A DNA stretch of 64,000 nucleotides from Vitellaria paradoxa (lineage: Eukaryota; Streptophyta; Magnoliopsida; Ericales; Sapotaceae). The stretch lies in NCBI GenBank assembly GCA_019916065.1, contig CM034233.1:4467501-4531500 (forward strand), given 5' to 3'. The translations under genes were made by a program, and so were the position numbers. Shown piece by piece: positions 46,346 through 58,207 of the stretch; within the stretch, counting starts at the first letter, position 1; each line of letters starts with the position of its first letter. The notes below the pieces were generated by a model. The model ran no database searches. It saw only the letters and a program-made list of their open reading frames with translations, and was not told the origin of the DNA.

Positions 46346-46894
46346 CTACTCTTAAGTAATACCTATTCAATTATTATAGGAAAAATATGACCCTTTATAG
46401 CAAAACATTTAATTTATGGCCGTATGGAATACCAAAAAATAATCAAAAAATTTCTAAAAAATTCTATAATTTTCTACAAAATTTTTTCATCTCAAGTTAT
46501 GTAAATATCTATCTATATATATATCTTAATAAATTTTTACAAATTTCAACCAAGTTTCTATAAATTTTCATAACATTTTTACAAGTTTAAAAAAGTTTTA
46601 ACAGAAAAGTAAAAAAATTTCTACCCAAATCCATTCGAATGGACGAAAATCCGTTCAAACGAAACTATTCTTTTTTATTTTTTGTGACTTGTTATTTACA
46701 ATCCGAACACCAAAAAATAACCTAAATTACATTTTATCTCAACTTTTGAAACTCCAAACAGGCCCTTAATAAAATGCAATTATTTTAATACATAATTCTT
46801 AATTTTATAACCAACTAAATTAGTTTGTACACCCTTCAATGAATTTTTTAAAACAAATTATTTTAAAACAATATGTGCCATATTTCGACATATA

Positions 46895-47233
46895 AGGTGA
46901 CATTTGGTTTATTTTTCTGTTTTTTATTTTCTGTTTTTGTTTTATGTTTTAAAAATATCAAAAAAAAGGAACAAAAAATGCTCTATTTTCATTATTTTCA
47001 AATTTTCTTTATTTTAGATTAAAAACGCTCAGAATGACTTTTTGTCATTTTTCATTTTATGTGCAAGCCTATCTTCTGTTTTTTAAAATAAAATTTGAAA
47101 ACACAAGTGACCAAATACGTTTTGAACTTTTTCTTTATTTTCAAAAGTGTAAAATGGAAAATGAGTTCAAAACAGAAAATAAAAAACAAAAGCGAAAAAC
47201 AAAAAATAAAAAAACAAACCAAATGAACTCTAA
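46895..47233. mobile_element. MITE-like element, about 339 bp, copy 2
   Basis: The left end is gacatttggtttatttttct and the right end is aaacaaaccaaatgaactct. The same T-rich/A-rich arms and length as the element at 7416-7752 make this the same family. Confidence 0.65.
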
Positions 47234-47884
47234 AATGTGTTAATTTGATCCGATTTTTCCTTGGCTGTCTACCCTTACAAAAATTGGGTTGAGTTAGATT
47301 GGACAAGTCCTAGCATATTTGACCCAAATCTATTGACCTTGTGTAGTTTTTAATATTTTAAAAATATTTTTATAATTTTTTATAAATTTAAATTAATTAT
47401 AACTTAAACTTTAAATAAAATTATTAACTAGTTGATTTTAAAAATAAATAAATTCTATTAATAATTATCGTAGATTCGTTATTGTTAAGATTTTTCATCC
47501 ATGAATGAGACCTTCAAGATCTTAAAAATACTTATACTTATTGTTCATTTTAGTTCAATATAAATAAACAATTGAAAATGAATGATAAAAAATAAAAAAA
47601 TAAATTTATAGGCTTAAGGTTAGAGTTAGCCAATTAGGTCGATTTGTAAGGTAGGCCTCAAACGGGTTTCAGGATGCTGCAGTGAATTTTACATTGCAGG
47701 AGCATCTAAAAGTTAGAATTTAATCAAAAGTAATTGATTTTATCAAACAATATTTATTACAGCATTTATTAAATTTTTTTGATTAAATCCTAACCTTTGA
47801 TAGTTCACTATAGCCCTTGCAGTGTAAAATTTACTGCAACATCCTAGAACCCGCCTCAAATAAGGGTTAGACAGTAGGAATGAC

Positions 47885-48022
47885 TTTATTTGGAGTAACA
47901 AAAAATTTTAAAAATGGTGAGAAATACTGAAAAATTTTAAAAATTACTCATTTTTTATCTTACGACACAAATTACGAACTCATAACTTGTCTTACTTTAT
48001 CTTATTTTATCGCACTTTTTTT
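47885..48022 (-). repeat. Dispersed repeat family copy, reversed
   Basis: Contains cacaaattacgaactcataa and ends in cactttttttcactccac, the reverse complement of the gtggagtgaaaaaaagtg start seen elsewhere. Confidence 0.6.
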
Positions 48023-48840
48023 CACTCCACTAGCAACTAAAATCAGGGTCAAGTTAGGTTAAAATACGATTAGATCAAAATCGACCTAACACTTTTGCTT
48101 GATCATATTTTAAAAGAAAATTGTTTTCTCTTATTTTGATAAAGCTGTTAAATTTGAGAAGAAATGAAAGAAAATTTTATAAAGTTAGTAACTTATCTGC
48201 ATTTTCACTTTATTTTTACTTTTTTTTTTATTTATTTCTTTTATTGGTATTGGAATCTAATAAAGCCACAAATTCTTAAGTTAATTCTTAACTATTAACT
48301 AATTTTAAATACAAACACACAAATAAATACCAAACAGCAATTGCTTGACTTTCGGATATCGTCAATTTTACACGTGGTACCTTTTGAGAACACAGTGAAA
48401 TTATTGTTCGATGAGACCAATCAACACGACAAGTTTTAGTTACTCGACATCGGATGAAAGGTAGATTAGGGGTTGCGTTCGGAGTGAGAATTTAGTAAAG
48501 AAAGCGAAAAATATAAATTTTTTTAAATGTATATTTTATTTGAGTATATTAAAAATAATAAAAAATATTTATTAATAAAATAATTATTTAATTTAATTAT
48601 TTTAATTTTTAAATTTTATACATTTTTCTTTCATTTTTTGTCATAAAACTAAAATATATAGAGTGATTTTGAATATCAATCTCTTTTTTTTTTTTTTTTT
48701 GATAAATCATTGATCCAACCACAATTTTAGAGAATTTTTTAACAACAAAATCTCTAATTTAAAAAAAATGATGATATTAATAGATTAATTACGCTATAAC
48801 ACATTTAATACAATATTATTGTATTGCTAATATTACTATA

Positions 48841-48990
48841 GGTGTGTTTTGAGTGACAAAAAATGAAATAAAGTGAGATAATTTAAGATAATTTGTGGGT
48901 TCGTAATTCATGCAGTGAGATAGAAAGTAAATAACTTTCAGAGATTTTAGAAATTTTTAGAATTTTTTAATATTTTTTAATACGTTAAAC
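48841..48990 (+). repeat. Dispersed repeat family copy
   Basis: Reads gtgtgttttgagtgacaaaa, then a gtgggttcgtaattcatgca core and agtaaataactttcagagat. Confidence 0.65.
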
Positions 48991-49408
48991 GTACTATTTA
49001 TTTAATTAGCTAATTCAAAAAGGTCGCAACCAAGAAATTAACTTTTTTTTTTATCAAATATAAAAAAATTAGATTCTTAATAGTTAACTAGTATATAGTA
49101 AAAAAAAAAATAGTCTTTTCTTTTTTTTTCAAACTAAGCTTAAATAATACTTGAAAATTAGTCTCAAGAATTTTGTTGAGAAAATTAGCAAAAATAAAAG
49201 CCTGACGTAAGCCCAATGGTTGTGCTAGCAAAACTTCAAAAGCATAGAAGAGCCCAAATGATTGTAAATCGGGCGTTGCCATGATGGGCTTTCCCCATGC
49301 ATATGCTGCCGTGATGGCGATTTATTAACCATGCGATAGCTGATCTAAGAGTTCATCTTTTGATCCGTTACCCGAAGTTGACCAAAATAATGAAGGCAAC
49401 TAAGACTC

Positions 49409-49562
49409 CGTTGGGATGACGGAAGAACTCTAAAAAGTTGGTAAAAAATATTAAAAAATTTTAAAAATTATTTATTTTTTATCTCATTGCACAAATTACG
49501 AACTTACAACTTATCTCACTTTATTTCATTTTATCTCACTTTTTGTTACTTTAAACGTACCC
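49409..49562 (-). repeat. Dispersed repeat family copy, reversed
   Basis: Contains tctcattgcacaaattacga and ends in tttgttactttaaacgtacc. Its reverse complement aligns along its length with 48841-48990. Confidence 0.65.
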
Positions 49563-50087
49563 TAAAATATTATCGATCAGTATTAAGAATTGTGAAATAT
49601 GAAATAATAGTCTCTCATCTAAACCCACTTGACCGACACTCCACAAATGATCTTGAGTACTATAAATTGATAAACGTTAACGTACATAATAAATAAAAAA
49701 TTTTAATTTTATAAAGATTTATAGGGATTAATTTTACTTTATTTTTTTTAAAGCTTCAAACACGCGTATAATTAAGAGATCGAAGTGAGATTCTACAGAA
49801 GCAGTTATTTTTATTAATTTAAAAAATTACATTAAAATTTTAATATTTTAATAATTATTTGTCTAAAAATTTAAATTTTGTCTAATTATTTTTACATTTT
49901 TATTGTCTCTACTCTTCATTTTTGTTGCTATTAATTTAGAAAAATATTTGTTAATTGGACACTCAGACCAATTAAAACATGTCACGTAGTAATATATGCT
50001 AAATATTTTTTAAAACTAATAGAATTATGTCACATAATAATGTCTTGCACTTTTGTAAAATTGTTCTCGTAAAAGATTCGGAAACTA

Positions 50088-50323
50088 ACCAACTGCTTTA
50101 GGGTAGTTGGTCAGAGTTCTTAGCTTCCTTAAGGGAGGTTGGAAGTTCAACTCCAAGACTCAACAAGGCTTGGAGGTACCCACCAAGGTGTGTGAGCCTT
50201 AAACTTAAACGCTTCGCGTGATTTGTGGGGTATTACATGAGCCCCACGTTTATTCATTTACTACGCGATTCGTTGTGGGTTGCAACAAATCGGTGGAGCT
50301 CTAGGTAAAAAAAAAAAAAAAAA
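50088..50323 (+). mobile_element. SINE retrotransposon, tRNA-derived, with target duplication
   Basis: A body of about 219 bp has A-box-like gggtagttggtcagag about 13 bp in and B-box-like ggaagttcaactcc about 45 bp later, the spacing of a polymerase III promoter. It ends in a poly-A tract. The 17-bp sequence AAAAGATTCGGAAACTA occurs on both sides, at 50071-50087 and 50324-50340, with no mismatch. The first As of the right copy merge with the tail. An intact duplication suggests a fairly recent insertion. Confidence 0.88.
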
Positions 50324-51067
50324 AAAAGATTCGGAAACTATAATTGCCTTTATTAAATGCAAATAGTGAGCCCACCCATGTAATGCGTGTGATAAACTAC
50401 GGAAAGAGATGAGAATGTAAATTTTAATTTTATTTATTTTTGTCCGCAAATACGTACCAAATCTCTTATCAGGAAAGATGGAGAAAGACAATTAAAGATG
50501 AGAGGAAAAGTAAGAAAGAGGAAAAGAAAAGAGTATAGAAAGAAAGGAGAAGCAAAGAAAAGCGAGCAATGGGATCGCAACTCTCTCGTCCTCAAGACTC
50601 TCTGTTTGGAAGGATGAAAGTGGAATAGAAAAGAAGTTAAAAGTGGAAATTCGCAAGAGACAGAGAAAAAATTAACTTTCCTATGTTTGGTTTGGTATAT
50701 AAAGAGTATAAAAAAAATAGGGAAAAAATGAAATTTTAAATAAAAAATGAAGGAAAAATAAGCTAAGTAGTATAGAAAATAAAAAACAAAATGAAAAAAA
50801 TACAAAGAAAAATAAATTTAAAACTTTCTTTATATTCTTTCTTATTAATCTAAGAAACCAAACATAAAAGAAATCTTATTTATTTTATATTTTTTAATTA
50901 AAAAATGACAATTTAATATACGAGACTGGTGAATTGAGAAATTTTAAAAAGACTAAATGCATTTAATTTTTTTTTACTTGCAAAAAAAATATTTCAAAAA
51001 ATAAAAAAAGTGAAGGGAGTAACAGAGAAAAATGAGATAAATTATGAAGAAAATTAATATATTTCGT

Positions 51068-51200
51068 GTGTGTTTGGAGTGAAAAAAAGTGAGATAAATT
51101 AAGAGTTTGTAATATGTGTAGTGAAAGAAAAAAGTTGATATAATATAAAATTAACAGAGATTTATAGAATTTTTTTGTAATTTTTTTTTAAACCAAACGA
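51068..51200 (+). repeat. Dispersed repeat, variant B copy
   Basis: Shares gtgtgtttggagtgaaaaaa, then gagataaattaagagtttgt, a gtgtagtgaaagaaaaaagt segment and the aaaccaaacg end with the copy at 6701-6838. Confidence 0.6.
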
Positions 51201-51586
51201 AACCGAAGTATGTTTGGTTTGCAGGAGAGAGAAGGGAAAATTAGCAAAAAAATAATTTTCTCTTATTGGAATGTGAAAGGAAAGGGGAAGAAATGAGAGG
51301 ATAATTAGTATAATAAAAAAAATAAAAATAAAGGGAGGAGAAAGTGAGAATAATATAATTTTAGGAAATACAAAAATAAAAAAAGAAAAATTGATCTCAC
51401 CTTCAATTTCACCTCTGCTCTCTCCAAGCCAAAAACAGCATTAGTCCCTCTCCGTGGAGTGCAGAGGACTAGCAGGAAACTTTTCTGCTGTCTTTCACTG
51501 TCCAACGTAAAGACGCGCGAATTCGCTTTTGTGAGGTGCACTTGCTTGGGAGCACACCCCCACCCGCACCCCCACATGGAGGGTGA

Positions 51587-51590
<4 letters not shown>

Positions 51591-51624
<34 letters not shown>
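51591..51624. repeat. GA microsatellite upstream of the At1g76660-like gene
   Basis: About 17 GA units, complementary to the CT tract at 51797-51833 (172-bp spacing). Confidence 0.9.
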
Positions 51625-51626
<2 letters not shown>

Positions 51627-51791
51627 AAAAGAGAGCTCGAACTTTAATGGTGGTGTCTCTCAATTTTGCTCAAAGCGAACTCCTCCCTATTCATCCCCCC
51701 AACCCCACCCTTCCCCCCTTCGATATGGCATTCCACTCCCGGCTTGTTCCCCTTTTCCTCAAACCCTAGAAAAATATCCATAAAATAAAAA

Positions 51792-51796
<5 letters not shown>

Positions 51797-51833
<37 letters not shown>
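51797..51833. repeat. CT microsatellite upstream of the At1g76660-like gene
   Basis: About 18 CT units, 278 bp before the start codon, probably in the promoter or 5' UTR. Confidence 0.9.
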
Positions 51834-51836
<3 letters not shown>

Positions 51837-51995
51837 TTCAATCTTTTGCTTTTGTCTTTCCTTAAGATCCCTTTTAATCATAGATCTTCCTCACTCCCTG
51901 ATCTTCACCGCAAAATCTATAGACTGTCAGCTTCTGGTCGAGTGCTTGTTGATGTATCATACATACATATAGATATATACATTATACATAGGCAA

Positions 51996-52043
51996 ATGCC
52001 AAGAGAGGCAACAGAGTTCCGGACTTTGTTTGCCCGCGATTAG
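51996..52043 (+). promoter_or_regulatory. Short upstream open reading frame
   Basis: An ATG opens 15 codons (MPREATEFRTLFARD) ending in TAG 67 bp before the main start codon. If transcription starts before 51996, it could lower translation of the main frame. The start site is not known. Confidence 0.3.
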
Positions 52044-52110
52044 TACTGAGCGACGAAAAAGAAAGAGAAGGAAAAAGAGAGAGGAGAGAAAGGAAGCTCG
52101 AAGTCTGATA

Positions 52111-52571
52111 ATGGGCTCGGAGCAGAATAGGTTTCCGCGGCAGCAGGAACCAGCACCACGGGTATTATTTCCTTTTCAGATCTAATCAGTATTCCTGATC
52201 TAAAATTTTGCTTCCATATATTTTCATTTGTTTCTGTAATTACCTTTTTTTTTTTTAAAGTAATCATGACTAAATTGTTAGTCTATTTGTTTCCTTTTTC
52301 TTAGTTTCTTGAGTGAGAAGGTCAGGTTATTCGCAATACATCCATAGTCTTATTTTTATTTGTTTATTTATTTATTTATTGTTTGAGCTAGATCTGTTGG
52401 TGCTTGTTGTTTACGAATTGCCACTCTGCAATTTGGTTATCTTTGTTTTTGCATACCAGATCTGATCTAAATAGAGGGTGATGAGGGATGTACTGGGGTG
52501 CTTCTAAAGAATAAAACCCACACTGCATTTTCCACTCAGATGATCCACGTTCTAAACAGCTGTTGCAGTAG

Positions 52572-52608
<37 letters not shown>

Positions 52609-55600
52609 TGGGGAATGATTTTCACACCTGCTTGCTTGGCTATCTCGGTTAGTATTAGGAATCTGCTAGACTTTGCTTAATTGAATTTAGACAGGCATGA
52701 AATGAACTACCTGCCTGCATGTAAGCATAATAGATCTGAGATGTTGATGTCTCTATACCTTTTTGACTTCTTACTTCTCATCAACAAGGATTAAAACCAG
52801 AAATGCCCCTTCCAATTTTTTGAGTACTTACAAGCCACAATTTTTGACTCAAAACAGCACAGGAAACAAGGTATTTTTGGAAGTATCTTAGTCAATAGAT
52901 TAAGGGCTTATGATTCCTTTGCTTCTTTTCTCTTCTCCTTTACTTTAGTGGAAACATGAATATGAGTGCCAACAGGAGATGAACCCATTTCCACTTGCAG
53001 CGCGCTGGAGCTGTAAAAACCTAAGCTCCAGCCTTCCACCTTAAGAAGATAGATAAATCACCGAATAAACGATAGGTCACTAAAGTGTGAAACATGATTT
53101 TCTTCAGGTATTGATTTTCTACTCCAGCAACAGGCTCGATGTGGTAGCATCGCTGTGCTGGGCATTGATGAGAAAAATGGTTAAACCTATTCTTTGCCAT
53201 CCAAATGCTATGTATGAAGCAAAGAGACAGCCAACCAGGCATGCCTAGATCCATTAGAAATGCAATAGCATAGCTGTCAACAGAACCAGATTAATAGATG
53301 CGACGTATTTGGTGTGTCCATATATTTAGTAGCATAGGTAGCAGTAAAACCAACTAGTTTGGGACTATGACTTTGTTGACTTGAGTTGGTATTGCTTATA
53401 AGTAATATAATATTTATAATGTATTGATGCGATAGGTCTTGTTTGTTCCTCATTCAAAAATTTGATGAATGTTTCTTTTTCTTTCATGCCAGTTCTTTGT
53501 GTATTCCTTCAAGATTTTTCTTTATTTTAGGTGACGTGTGTGCCTATAGTTTCTCTTGCAAACAAGCTTTCTAATATTCTTCAAAAACAGTCTACCCAAT
53601 TATAATTACCTTCATTATTCTCTTCCATTTCATCAAAAGTTTTCTTGAGTTTTCATCAAGTAATGGATGCTGCCATATTGTATGATTTTACAATAGTTTT
53701 AATTTAAAATGCATCCTCAAATGAATTCCCTTTGTTAGAAAACAAAAGAAGAAGTAAAATAAAAATATCTTTTTTCTATTGTCAAATTAATTCCCTTTGT
53801 TAGAAAACAAAAGAATAAGTAAGATAAAAATATCTTTTCTCTTACTTTGTTTCCATTTTCTTTTCTTCTCAAAAAAAGCTTTAACAGACATCTCCAGAAA
53901 TAGTTGCTGTTTACATTTATTTTAAAGTTTGGTTAATTAATGTTTAATTGAGAAAATTACATTTTTTTTTTTGGCATACAGGAACATTTTGAAAAACTGA
54001 ATTTTGATTTGTATTTGTGTAGAGAAAAAAAAAAAAAAGAGCTGATTTTTTTTTTTTTTTGTTTCTAAGTGTTACAAATTTAATTACTGTAGAATGAAGG
54101 GAGAGTGATAAGATTTGATTTAAAGGATCTTTAAAAAGTACTTGGGATGTTTATTTTTAGGGTGAAATGAACTTAAAAAGAAAATAAATTTTATGGCTGT
54201 CGAAGTAGAAAAGCTAATAAATCACATGAATCAACTTTCAATTCTATTTCATGATTCACTAAAATATGAGATTCAGCTTGTGGGTTCAACTGAAAAGGGT
54301 TCAAACCTAAGAAGCATGGACTGAGAAGGTGTACAGACACAGCATTCATAGATAGTGGCAGACCCATACTATAAAGAGTGGGAGCAGCCAGCGCCATTCA
54401 ATTTTTTTTTTTTTTTTATATACTGCCCTTCTAATTTTACTAATTTTCCCCTATATACATTTTCTCTTCCCTTTTTCTCTAATCACAACCGTGGGTCTGC
54501 CTTTGCTTGTGGAACACTTTTTCAACACATGTCAAGCACTTGCTTAATCGTATTTCATTGGTTTTTAGTTCTTTATTTTTATTTTTTTACTATGCACTTA
54601 TTAGACAGTTGAAGGACATGCAAGTCTATCATCTACACATATATGAAATATGTTGCAAGCTTGAAGAGAAAAACTTGAGATCAATAATAAATACAATGTA
54701 GATTTATCCTTTAATTTAATTTAATTTAATTTTTATATATTAGAAATTCCAAAACTCAAAACTTCCAAGTTGTTTACCTTATATAGCTTTCTAAGATAAA
54801 TATTATATTACTATTTGTATATTTTTTTGCCAATATGTACAAAATGATTTCTTTCTATTGAGATATAAATAACTATATTAATGTATTTATAGTTTTTAAA
54901 ATATATAGAAGTTGTTTACCAATCAAAAAAGATATAGAAGTTGTTGTTTTCATGTATATATATAAAAATACCTAATTTTTTATTGACTTGTTCCTCAGCC
55001 ATGTCAGTGTGTCCATGTCATGTTATATCTGTGCCCCATGTTTTTTTCCATGTTTCTTAGGGTTAAATTGAATTGAATTGTAAGATTTTGACATTTATGT
55101 TATGTGACCATTCTTCACAACAAAATCAACTTACTTGGAGAACTTTGGCCAGCCCTTCCTTATCTATACTTATATATAAAAGGAGAGTGCCGGTTTGTTG
55201 TCCCTGTCAAATTAAAGATGTGTCACATTTGTAGTATCCAACTTGTCTATTTCTTACCATCCATATAGCTTTCATAGTTTTTAAGGTTTTGGGAGTAAAT
55301 ATGGAATTCAATACAAACACGTATAATTCCCATCCTCTGTTAAGATTCTGGTGTGTGACTGATGGCAAGATCCTTACGTTGACAATCTTATTGATTGGTG
55401 TTGTTTGTGTAAGAGGGGTAATCCATTGACCATATTTTTGTTAATTGTCCTCGGGCTAAGGAAATATTAAATTTGATTCTTGTTTTGGTATGGCTTGGAT
55501 CTTTTCAAAAGAGGTCAACCAGTTGTTTAAGATTTGTTGGAGCAGCCAGGTCATTGGTAATTATAGGAAGGCTTGGAGAGCGGCTCTTTTTTTGCATTTG

Positions 55601-58052
55601 TTGGTTGATTTGGAGGCAGCAGAGGAGGGGACTCTTCTAGGAATAGAATTTCCATTAATTAGGTTAAAAGGAGCATTAATATCTATACCTTATAGGTGGA
55701 TTACAGAGGGTATGGAACCTTATTTGAACACTTTTTTTTTCTTCTTCTTTTATTTATTTTTTTTTTGGGGGGGGGAGTACGGAGTTTTGAGTTCTATTTT
55801 TTCAATTGAATGACATTCCTTTGATACCTTTTTTTATAAAATTTTTCATGTACCGATATACATATATAAAAAAAGAAAAAAGAAAAAAATGTGCGAACTC
55901 ATTATTTGGACACTTTTTTTCTACTTTTTTGGGAAAATATGGAGTTTTTGAGTTGTATTTTTGCAGTTGAGTAGCATCCCTTTGATGCCTTTTTTATTAT
56001 AAAATTCTTCGTTTACTCCTGTAAAAAGGAAATAAAAGAAAAACACGTGCAAGCTCTGTAACCGCTTGGTTTTCATTTTTTTTGGAATCCGTTACAATTT
56101 TGTTTCTGCATTCAAGGAATTCAAGACCTCTCACTGGAGGTGCACCTTGCCCTGTTGCAAGATTGAGTGCATGTGGAAGACCTTTTTTTTTTTTTTGCTT
56201 AGTTCATCATTTATTTTCTAACTTCCTGTCTGCTGTTTATTTATTATAACCTTTACTTTTGGCTGGGCAATCCCTATTCAAATTTCTAACGCTACACTGT
56301 ATTAACAGCGGAAAAGGTGGGGTGGATGTTGGGGTGGATTGTCTTGTTTTGGCACACACAAAGGTGGAAAGCGTATCGTACCTGCAACTCGCATTCCAGA
56401 GGGCAATTCATTGGCGAATGCAACAAATGGACCTCAAAATGCTGGGTTGACCAACCAGACTACAACGCTAGTGCCTTCTCTTCTAGCTCCACCGTCCTCA
56501 CCTGCATCTTTCTCAAATTCTGCAATTCCTTCAACTGCCCAATCACCCAGTTGTTTCCTGTCAATGTCTGCCAATTCACCTGAGGGTCCTTCGTCCACAA
56601 TGTTTGCCACAGGGCCGTATGCCCATGAGACACAACTGGTATCTCCTCCTGTTTTCTCGACCTTCACAACCGAGCCATCTACTGCTCCTCTCACACCTCC
56701 ACCAGAGTTGGCTCACATAACCACTCCCTCTTCTCCGGATGTGCCTTATGCTCAGTTTCTTTCATCATCTATGGATCTTAAGGGGGCTGGAAAGACCAAT
56801 TACATCACTTCTAATGATCTTCAAGCAACATATTCCCTTTATCCTGGCAGCCCTGCCAGTAGTCTCAGATCACCTGTTTCAAGGACTCCAGCTGACAGCT
56901 CATCATCTTTCCCCAGACATGAGATCCCCTCTCAATGGGATCCCTCAATTTCTTCACATGACGCCAATTATCAAAGCTCTGAGTCAGGCAGGTTTACAGG
57001 GCTGGAAACAGCTGGTGCGTCCAAGTTGTCTCAAGATTCAAATTTCTTCTGCCCTGCTACATTTGCCCAATTCTATCTGGACCATTCTTCATTTCCTCAT
57101 TCTGGTGGGAGATTAAGTGTTTCTAAGGAATCAGATGCTTACTCTAATGGTGGCAATGGACATCAGAACAGGCAGAATAAGACTTGCAAACCAGATGCGG
57201 AGGAATTAGAAGCTTACAGAGCATCATTTGGGTTCAGTGCTGATGAAATAATCACTACTGCTCAATATGTGGAGATTTCTGATGTATTGGATGATTCCTT
57301 TACCATGACACCTTTTACTGACAATAAGCCACATATAGAAGGAAGGACATCAAGTCCAACTAATGAAGGACAAAAAGCAGGGGAAACAAACACGAAATTG
57401 CACTCTCAAAAACAACATTCGTCAGAATCAGATGATGTTCGTGGGGTTATATACGGTGAAATGCCTGGTTCAGGCAATAATTTCGATGGTAAAGTATCTC
57501 TTCCCGGTGAATATATTATTTCTTGTTGGGTGATCATAAATAATGTGAATAGAACTATTGTTTTTCATTATTCGATGTATATTGGATGTTCTTGTTCATT
57601 CTATGCTGCTAATAATATCGCTTCCTGGCTTATTGCTCTTAACCAAAACTAGTGCAAATGAAGAAACTGAATTTTGTCGTGTCCCAAGGCTTCGCCATGT
57701 GAAATAGATGTTCCTTTGAGTCTTCATTGACTAAATAGGTTTCTTATCCTCTGAGTTGTAGTATTTCTGTCCTCTCCCGTGTTTTCACAGCTTGTATTAG
57801 GATGCAATAATCTTCTGTTTCTTGTGTGAATCAGGCCATATATCACGAAAGCAAACTGGGGATGCTTCTGGGCGAAGTACACCTGGTAACCATATTCTGA
57901 CTGATGAAGAAGAGAATGTATTTTCTAGGATGGGAAGTTCGAAAATAAGCAGGAAATATCAGCTGGGATTATCTAGCTCCGATGCGGAAATCGACTACAG
58001 GAGAGGGAGAAGCCTGAGAGGAGGCAGAGGAGACTTTGCATGGCATGACTAG
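52111..58052 (+). CDS. At1g76660-like Ser/Pro-rich protein of unknown function, 3 exons, 482 aa
   Basis: Exons: 52111-52161, 56309-57488 and 57835-58052 (stop TAG). They total 1,449 nt. The protein begins MGSEQNRFPRQQ and crosses a 4.1-kb intron into RKRWGGCWGGLSCF, a basic and Cys/Trp-rich N-terminus. Conserved blocks follow: LLAPPSSPASF (about residue 75), YAHETQLVSPPVFSTFTTEP, TPSSPDVPYAQF and LEAYRASFGFSADEI. It ends with a basic RRGRSLRGGRG stretch. There is no signal peptide or membrane segment, so the name hydroxyproline-rich glycoprotein often attached to this family is not supported for a secreted protein. Function is not known. The Arabidopsis relative is from recall. Confidence 0.9.
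53732..53855. repeat. Tandem duplication of about 62 bp
   Basis: The block ccctttgttagaaaacaaaa, followed by gtaaaataaaaatatctttt with one or two changes, occurs twice in succession. Confidence 0.75.
55320..56045 (+). mobile_element. LINE 3' fragment with duplicated tail
   Basis: Frames at 55330-55500 give RFW, DGKILTL and a WCCLCKRGNPLT stretch, the zf-RVT region at the C-terminus of plant LINE ORF2. The 3' tail (gtatggagtttttgagtt-like, then cattcctttgatacctttt, then a ttataaaattttt-like block) appears at about 55770-55850 and again at about 55930-56015, each followed by an A-rich tract. Only the end of the element is present. Confidence 0.65.
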
Positions 58053-58168
58053 TCCAGATGTTACTCTTATGCATTAAAATTTGTGGGTTTTGTATTTTTC
58101 ATATTTATCTTGGTTGGGGGTTTCCTGTGATAGGTGGTGATCTAACCTCTGGGATGATCCAAACACCT

Positions 58169-58207
<39 letters not shown>

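Larger units (their letters stand above)
52162..56308 (+). other. Intron 1 of the At1g76660-like gene (4.1 kb)
   Basis: GT-AG in phase 0. It holds a TA microsatellite at about 52575-52604, a tandem duplication at 53732-53855, homopolymers and a LINE 3' fragment with a doubled tail at 55320-56045. Confidence 0.8.

Noticed and set aside
56434..56694. Minus-strand 86-codon frame opposite exon 2 of the At1g76660-like gene
   Set aside because: Antisense shadow of a Ser/Pro-rich coding region. No motif or upstream signal.
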